Shown here: piece by piece, positions 57,717-64,000 of the stretch
How positions within the stretch are numbered: the first letter of the stretch is position 1
Layout: each line of letters opens with the position of its first letter
Origin: Paraconiothyrium sp. Pb-2020
Taxonomy: Eukaryota; Ascomycota; Dothideomycetes; Pleosporales; Didymosphaeriaceae
Direction: 5' to 3'
DNA: 64,000 nucleotides
Assembly (NCBI GenBank): GCA_022419385.1
Contig: JAJUBI010000002.1
Span: 1,302,001 to 1,366,000 of the forward strand
Position numbers and translations under genes: made by a program
Notes under the pieces: model-generated
Databases searched by the model: none
What the model was told of the DNA's origin: nothing
Seen by the model: only the letters and a program-made list of their open reading frames with translations

Positions 57717-59320
57717 TTAGCCCAGCTCATGGACCGTTCCACCCGGCTGGGCCCCCTTGTGCGCATACTTCGCCGCGCTCTGCCCGCTCATTTCCACCAT
57801 CTGATGACCCTGGCCGCCTCCCAGCTCGCTCGGCGCAGCCCCTGGGCTATACTGCGGGATCTGCGCGTACGCAGGCGCAGGCCCATTGTGAAGGTACGGA
57901 TTATGCTTCGCGGCGCCGTCGTCGGCTTCGGGAATGTTCCCAGCAGGAGCAGCAGAGGCCTTGCGTCGGCGGAGGAAGAATATTGCAGCGCCGATGAGCG
58001 CGAGACCAACGATGGGACCGATGACTGCGCCGGCGATCCAGGCTTTGCTGCCACCTGAGGAAGAATCGCCGTCGTTGTTTGAACCACCGCTGGAGCCGTT
58101 GGAGCCGTTGGAGGAAGAGGAGCCAGATGACTTTGGCTTTGCGCCAGAAAGCACGCCGTACATGCTAGTCGCCACGTCGTTGAACACGCTCGACGTGTTC
58201 TGGAGGTAGCAGTTATTGAAGCCGCCCTGGAGCGTGCTGTCGTAGACTACACCAACGCAGCCGTTCTTGTTAGACGCGCATTCTTCCATGCAGCTCGTGA
58301 AATTCAGGCTGTGCACCATCGTCATGTTCGTCCCCTGATTCGTCTGCCCGCAGTGTACGGCGAAGTTCTTGGAGTCATCTTGTGTGCTCGTGTACGTATC
58401 ATTCTTATTACAGTCGGTATCAGGCGTGGTAATCGAGTCGATAGTAGCGCTATGCGTAATCTTGAGCTGGGTATTTGACGCACTCAGGGTCGAAGGGAAA
58501 CCCGTTTTGGGCCAGCAGTTCGCATAGCCGCCCTGCAGGCCGGGAATATAGACGACACCGCGGCAGAGGGGGTGTTCGTTGACGCAATCCTTCAGACAGT
58601 CTTCGAGGGAGGTGGCGTGGTAGTAGGCTTGGAAGGGGTTGTCGTGGTATTCGTAGGACCAGTGGGTGTCGTAGGTGCCGCCGATATCCTTGTTGCACTG
58701 TACTGTGTATGAGATGCCGTCGTAGCCGTCGAGGTTGTGATGCGATTTATCGGTGGCGGGGCAGTCGGTGTCGAGGGGCTTCATTTGGTTCAGGTCGACC
58801 AGAGCGGAGTGAGTGCCGTCTTCGTCTGCGAGAGGGAGCGTGGCGTAGACGGTTTTGTTGGACGAGAGCCGAGAAGTTGTTGAATTGCGCATCCAGCATT
58901 GGCTGTCGCTTTCTCTGAAGACGACGCCGAAACAGCCCTCGCCTGAGCCCCAGAATCGCGAGCAGTACTCCATGCATCCAGTCATGGTATCGACCGTGAA
59001 AGGAGCGAGGGCATCTACTCTATGATTAGATCAGATCTGCTATGAGCGTGGCGATGCGACTCACCGCTGAACGGGTTGTTCTTGTTGCATTGTATATTTG
59101 TGAAGTTCAGGCCGTTGCCAGATGTGAACGACGTGACGCATTTCGTATCAGCGCGAGGGAACAATGAGATATCGCGACCGAATAATGATTCCATTACTAC
59201 AATGTGTTAGCCGTCCATTTCTCCATGGACCAGCGCATCTCATGACTTACGCGGTGTGGCCAAGGTCCTGCTCGCCAACAGCAGAGCGAGCAGGCTGCCG
59301 TTCTTCGAGAAGCCCATCAT
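57717..59320 (-). CDS. Cell-surface PAN/apple-domain protein with one membrane segment
   Basis: Exons 59320-59251, 59196-59065 and 59014-57717 give 499 aa; introns are 54 and 50 bp and in phase. N-terminal signal peptide (NGSLLALLLASRTLATP). Three Cys-rich PAN-like repeats follow, each of the pattern TxxxCMEYCSRF..GCFGVVF, SLEDCLKDCVNEHPLCRGVV, and FTSCMEECASNKNGCVGVVY, a fold that binds proteins or carbohydrates. A Ser/Gly/Asn-rich linker leads to one transmembrane helix (WIAGAVIGPIVGLALIGAAI), a stop-transfer FFLRRRK and a short cytosolic tail. The layout resembles fungal wall- or surface-sensor proteins (type I). Ligand unknown. The second ATG at 59317 is an alternative start. Confidence 0.85.
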
Positions 59321-60647
59321 ATCCAAACCACACCAGGATCCTAGGATGGTCCCACGAAGCAGTTGAACTGAATTCAACAGTAACCTGCAGGTATCGTAAC
59401 CTGTCGGACACGGACAACGACGTAACAGAACGCGAGACAGCACAGTAACACGCCGCTGCCAGGGATCACCGAGGGTTAAGACCAAGTCCGACGGCTCTTG
59501 GAGCCGCTGTGCTCGGGGGCTCGCACCAACACATTCTGCACACTGGAGCGTCGATACATGCCCCTACAAGCCAAGTGCGCTCCCCAGCCTCCGGGCTAAC
59601 CTCGTCTGCAGGGGCGAGCGTCCCGTGTGAGTGGTTTGCGAAGACCGGTAAGGCTGAGGCCGCATGGCTCGTGGCTGCGGCTGTAGATTAGCGTGAGGCC
59701 TCCCGTGAGGACTGCGTCTCGAGTTGAAGGATGGCGGTTCAATAACGGCGTCCACTCTCCCGCTTGCTCTGTGCTCTCGCCACGAAACCGTCCGATCATA
59801 CGCACCGGGCGTTATCCATCATCATACCCATCTCTCTCTCTCATCTGACCGCTCTTCTGCGCATACTGCGATGGATGCAGAGAGTTGGGGGCCACATTTA
59901 GGGCAGAGGGTTGGAAGCTTCGCTCGACAAGCCTCACCTGATCAGGTTGGCGCGGCAGGGTGGCATGACAAATGCGCGCCAGGGATACCCGGAGCATTGT
60001 CGTTTATCCCATTCCCCTCTGGCTTGGCGCCCTGGAGTTAAGCCACGAATCCTATTTTTGCTGACGGCGACAAACAAGCTCGCGCGCGCACTGACAGCTG
60101 CACTTGGTTCGCTGACTATTGCCTCTCCAGCAAGATTGGGATCGAGAACGATTTAAGAGCATTGAACATGCTCATTTCGCACACTGATTGAGCTGTCCTT
60201 CCCGCAGAGAGTTCCTATCGCCTACCGAACGGCCTCGACTTCTCATACGATCTCTATTGTTCCTTCTGCTGTGCGACACCATCTGTGTTGGAGTTCCGAA
60301 CGAACGAAATGCGAGGAGAAGGATCCAAAGCTAGGGACGGCAAGCGCCGCGAAATTACCATCTTGACCCGACCCGGCTAGACACTTCCTTGATATGGAAA
60401 GCCACTGTGGGGTTGTAAATGAAGGAGTAGCAAATGAGTAGCCGAAAGACACATGGTCGGAGTAAATTTCTGTGTAGAAGATATGACCGGGGAATTCTCG
60501 CCGTGGAGCATTTTCCCAATCTGACAGAAGCTTGGTATCGAAGATAGACGACCCTTAACGCCGCTAGATGATCTAATGCCCATGCACCACAAAATCGTTG
60601 CATCATTAAACGCCCGAGTTCGCACACAGCAGAACCAATCAATGCTT
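59321..60647. other. Intergenic region
   Basis: Promoter of the PAN-domain gene and 3' sequence after NOG1. The long minus-strand frame that runs on past the NOG1 stop (to about 60355) is read-through of the intron-retained frame, not coding. No other gene seen. Confidence 0.5.
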
Positions 60648-62764
60648 TTATCGCCTGTTTGTCTTTCCCATGCCACGCTTGCCGGTAACCTATGCTGCTG
60701 TTAGACTTGTCACAGGTGTGGATGGAGGAAACGTCACTCACCAAATGCTTGACCAGAGATCCAGTCTGGTGCCTATCGGCCTCACCTTGTCTGGCCATTC
60801 TGTTCATCTTCTTCTGGGACAGCTTAGCCAGGCGCTCAGCCTTTGTACGAGATGCCTCGTCTGTGACACCATCTGTCCTGCGGTTGGTGCTCTGGCTCCT
60901 AGCACGGCTCTTGGCCCGTTCAAGGGCAGCCTTGGGCGTATCAATCTCCATAGCATCGCCGTCAACGCCTTCCGAGCGTCCACGAGCCAGGCTACGGCCG
61001 CGACTCTGGCTTCGCGCACGCTCAGCAACTTTGGAAGTGTCGTAGCCAAGACTTTCTAGGTGAGACTCCATCTTGGACATCTTGACGGCTTTAGCAGAAC
61101 GGGGTATGACAGCTCGGTTCTTGAGACTCTTCCGCATCTTCGCCTCGTTGCGGATGAGCTGTCTCTTCTCACGGATGAGCTCTGCCTTGTATCGAATGTC
61201 CGCCTCTTCGGCATCTTCAACATCATCGTCGGACTCGTAGAAGCCCTCGGCTTCAAGCTTCTCCTCTTCTTCTTCCAACGCTGCAAGCTTCGCCTCGATG
61301 TCGGGGTCAATGAAGTCGTAGACGTTCTTGCCATCGTAGACCTCGGGTATCCTGTCTTCCTTCCATTCTGGGTTTTCGAGAATGTAGTTCTTCCGCATGT
61401 TGAAGTTGTAGACACCAGCACCCCCTTCCTCCTCTTCGATGTCGCGCTCCAGCCTTATTCGGTCTGGATCGGCAGAATCGTACTTTTTCCTATTCTTGAC
61501 GGCATCTGGGATCGATGTCTCACGCGTGATTCCGCCCATTGGCTGAGCGACATGAATGCGGCGAAGGAGGTCACCAAGCCTGCCAGTTGGCTCACCCGAG
61601 CTGTTGGTGCCTGCCTTAAGCTTCTCGGCGTTACGTGAGGCCAACAAGCGGTCACAAGCCTCGTTGCGGACGTTCATCAACCCCTCGGTCGTAGTGCAGG
61701 AGAGCTGGAGCAACTCCACCTCACCCGACTTGAGCATACCCTGGATCAGCGCCTGGCTCTCAGGGTCCAGGTCTTCCGGTCTAGTAACATCGATCTTGTT
61801 GATGACCACGAACACGAGCTTGTTGGCGAACAAAGGCTTGATGGAGTTGAACAGTGAGACCTGGGCAGATACAGAATAACCGCACTGCTCAGACAAATCC
61901 ATGAAGTAGAGGACAGCGGCACGCAAGTGAGCAATTGCGCAGATAGACTGGTGCTCAATCGTGTTCATCTCTTCAAGCGGATGATCGAGAATACCGGGGG
62001 TATCGATCGCCTGGAACCGCAGCATCTTATAGTCGAAGTGTCCGACGAACAGACTCTTGGTGGTGAAGGCATAGGGCTGGATGTCCACATCGGCCCTGGA
62101 GATTCCCTTCAGAAAAGACGATTTACCGACATTAGGGTAACCGCAAATGACGAGAGTGCGGGTGTTCGGGTCGATCGAAGGTAGACGGCCTAAATGCTGT
62201 CGCACTTGCTCAAGGTACACAAGCGGATCTTTCAGGCGCTTGGTTATCGTTGCCATGCGACCGAGGGCGGCGCGCTTGAGGTTCTTGCACTGGAACAAAC
62301 TCTGGCTGTGAGAAGGTTAGCAGAGGCCAACGCTGTTATCACTGAATTACACGTACCCATATTTGATGAGCCGGACATAGTCACGAGCGACGGCCTCAAT
62401 AAGAGACTTGGCCGTGCTCAGCTGTCCCAGCGCAATTCTGAAGTGGTCTGCGTCGTACAAAGTGTTCAAAAGATCGCGGTGGAACGGGTGGATGTCCGCG
62501 AGGCGCGGGAAGCCGTTGATGGTGGCGGTCAAACGCTCGGTGAAGGTCTCGGACGTGTACTTGACTTTACGGGTGTAGAAAGCTCTGATTCTGCTAATCT
62601 TGAAGCCAGAGCGGATCTGTGTGGGAAGTCGCCTCTGTCTGCGCACAATTAGCGGGGCGCAACTTGCTGCTGGGGAGGGAATCGTACGTTCGGGAGAGCA
62701 CAATGTCGAGGAACTCCTGCGACGTCGGCACGACGGGGATATCTTTCCACTGTGTCTTCGACAT
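60648..62764 (-). CDS. NOG1: Nucleolar GTP-binding protein 1 (60S biogenesis GTPase)
   Basis: Essential GTPase of nucleolar and nuclear pre-60S particles. Exons 62764-62688, 62638-62357, 62305-60742 and 60689-60648 give 654 aa; introns are 49, 51 and 52 bp and all phases close. It starts MSKTQWKDIPVVPTSQEF. The helical N-terminal domain precedes the Obg-type G domain: G1 GYPNVGKSSFLKG, G3 DTPGILDHPLEEMN, G4 NKID. The charged, Ser/Arg-rich C-terminal part includes RARSQSRGRSLARGRSEG and SQKKMNRMARQGEADRH. The last intron removes the stretch after VKHL and gives VTGKRGMGKTNRR at the end, as in other NOG1 proteins. Without that intron a ~100-residue spurious tail appears. Confidence 0.95.
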
Positions 62765-63570
62765 GGTTGCAGCGACACAGTTGTTGTTGTGCTGGTGTGC
62801 AGAAGCGGTCTGAGGCGGCGTATCGATACCAGAAATTTTGTCTTGCCAAAATTCTGCGCTAGCAAGGGACCCACTAGCCGAGCGCCGTCCATTCAGGGCA
62901 GCAAAGCCCCGCTTCCCTCCTTCACCATGCGGTTCACCACCACACTCCTGGCCATCGCTGCGTCGGCATCCTGCTCACACTTAAGATCTATGCACTTTGT
63001 TGAACCGTGGTCATGTCGTTTGCGAGGATTAACTTTGACAGGTTGGGCATCTTGCTGGACTGTCTCACACTCCCGCATAGTGCAATTCATCAGTCAAGGT
63101 GCCAACTGCGCTTCGCTACGCGTTAAGACGATACCTTCAGTGGAATTATGCTCTCGTAAATGTCGCTTGCTATGAAGAATATGCAGAAAATAGACCGTAC
63201 ATGAGTCTCACCTGGCGTCTCGAGGTGCACCGCTCACGCAAGTATGAGATTGCTCATCCAATCCGCCGAACGAGGATCTTCCACCGCCCGACTTCGACTT
63301 TGCATAGCGCATCCATTGATTGTGAGGCTTAGCTAGGAAACGAACTGCGCGAAGTCTTTGCAAGCAGCCTGTACTTTCCCATCACGGTTCGCTCGTACCT
63401 TTAGGTACCAAGTTTCCTTTGTTCTAGCCCTTTCCCCGCGTGCACCCATCATTGATCATTTCAATTCGCCATCGTAGAGACGACATCATGTCAAACACTG
63501 TTTCACTGCCTTTTCCCTCCCAGCACAAATTTGATCCTGAGCGTAGCTCGATTGGCCATGTGTTGCGACA
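62765..63570. other. Intergenic region with one small ORF
   Basis: Between the divergent starts of NOG1 (minus) and the right-edge membrane-protein gene (plus), so it should hold both promoters. A small candidate secreted-protein ORF at 62927-63175 is listed separately. Confidence 0.5.
62927..63175 (+). CDS. Doubtful small cysteine-containing secreted protein
   Basis: 82 aa from an ATG in good context (CACCATGC). The start MRFTTTLLAIAASASC looks like a signal peptide. The remainder has about seven cysteines and no domain. It lies close to the NOG1 promoter, and an intron with acceptor near 63048 is possible. Expression is uncertain. Confidence 0.3.
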   Translation: MRFTTTLLAIAASASCSHLRSMHFVEPWSCRLRGLTLTGWASCWTVSHSRIVQFISQGANCASLRVKTIPSVELCSRKCRLL

Positions 63571-64000
63571 ATGGGCGATACGTGTCACAAGCCCAATTGC
63601 TCCTGGTTGTCACTGCCCTCATTGGGCGACTTGAAAGAACCACCTCCCCTAGAACCGAACCCTGAGCTCTCAGGCATAGGAGTGAGATTAGCTCACTTGC
63701 ATTCTTATAATCGCTAACAACGTGTACCAGGTCGTTCTCGGTTTCTCCATCACTGCCTACTTGACCGTTGCGCTTCTGATTTTCCATTACCTGACTGTCT
63801 ATGACCCGCACCGAATTGGCCAGGTGGGCAGGGAACATACAAATCCAGTCGATAACGGCCTTCTTAATTTTGTCCGTGGGAAAATTATATCATGGAAACC
63901 AAGCGTGAGTAGTTGGGCGAGATTTCTAATACCTGTTACTAATTGTGCCCTCAACTCAGCGGCGCTTCGAATATGCCATGGAGAAGTCCGTTCTCATTCT
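63571..64000 (+). CDS. Membrane protein, 5' part, running off the right edge
   Basis: Exons 63571-63681, 63731-63904 and 63960 to beyond 64000. The 49- and 55-bp introns have GTGAG donors, CTAAC-like or CTAAT branch points and CAG acceptors, all in phase. The start MGDTCHKPNCSWLSLPSL has two cysteines. GVVLGFSITAYLTVALLIFH is a transmembrane helix, followed by LTVYDP and a loop ending RGKIISWKPSRRFEYAMEKS, an arrangement seen in uncharacterised membrane proteins of plant-associated Dothideomycetes (recollection, not checked). The C-terminal part lies outside the window. Function unknown. Confidence 0.65.

Noticed and set aside
60355..60647. C-terminal extension of the NOG1 frame
   Set aside because: Arises from retaining the last intron; splicing 60742 to 60689 gives the conserved GKRGMGKTNRR end.
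1..64000. CRISPR arrays, insertion sequences and operons
   Set aside because: The window is eukaryotic (spliceosomal introns throughout) and no spaced direct-repeat array was seen.

Overview
The window is nuclear DNA of a filamentous ascomycete (Pezizomycotina; a Dothideomycete is my best guess, not proven). Most genes carry several introns of about 45-90 bp with GTAAGT-like donors and CTAAC/CTGAC branch points. Conserved single-copy genes (NOG1, TIM23, URA5, REI1, GH47 mannosidase) have fungal-type architectures, and there are no operons or Shine-Dalgarno sites. I resolved 23 intact or near-complete gene models, one edge-truncated model, one gene remnant, one pseudogene and a few doubtful small ORFs. 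Most exon junctions were set by hand from splice signals, reading phase and protein-family continuity.

Region by region. 0-8 kb holds a MOT1-type molybdate transporter, then an AZUL/HECT ubiquitin ligase divergent from the pre-60S factor REI1. 11-17.3 kb holds two regulators transcribed away from each other, a copper-fist factor and an Rgt1-like Zn2Cys6 factor, with long noncoding stretches between and beside them. 18-22.2 kb is a rearranged, repeat-bearing segment: a half MFS transporter fused to unrelated coding sequence, AT-rich non-genic DNA and a 380-bp foldback (MITE-like) element. Next to it at 22.3 kb is an orphan secreted protein with Kex2-like sites.

23.5-34.6 kb looks like an accessory metabolic island. 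A sugar-type MFS permease and an intracellular GH78 alpha-L-rhamnosidase share a 568-bp divergent promoter. A decayed DUF917/S-methyl-thiohydantoin-desulfurase-like pseudogene, a cytochrome P450 and a secreted GMC oxidoreductase follow. Import and hydrolysis of a plant rhamnoside, with oxidation of the aglycone, is a reasonable hypothesis. A short telomere-like repeat lies inside this island.

35.7-43.9 kb holds an ankyrin/F-box-like protein, a bestrophin channel, a DUF7730-like protein and a Gpr1/Fun34/AceTr acetate transporter. 44-48.3 kb is a gene desert. 48.4-64 kb returns to mostly housekeeping genes: a CHRD secreted protein, a RanBP2-zinc-finger protein, ER mannosidase, URA5 divergent from TIM23, a PAN-domain membrane protein, NOG1, and the start of a membrane protein that runs off the right edge.

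I found no clearly new multi-gene system. The best candidates for novelty are the rhamnoside island, the chimeric half-transporter next to the foldback element, the secreted orphan protein, and the pseudogene with a 24-bp GT..AG relic.
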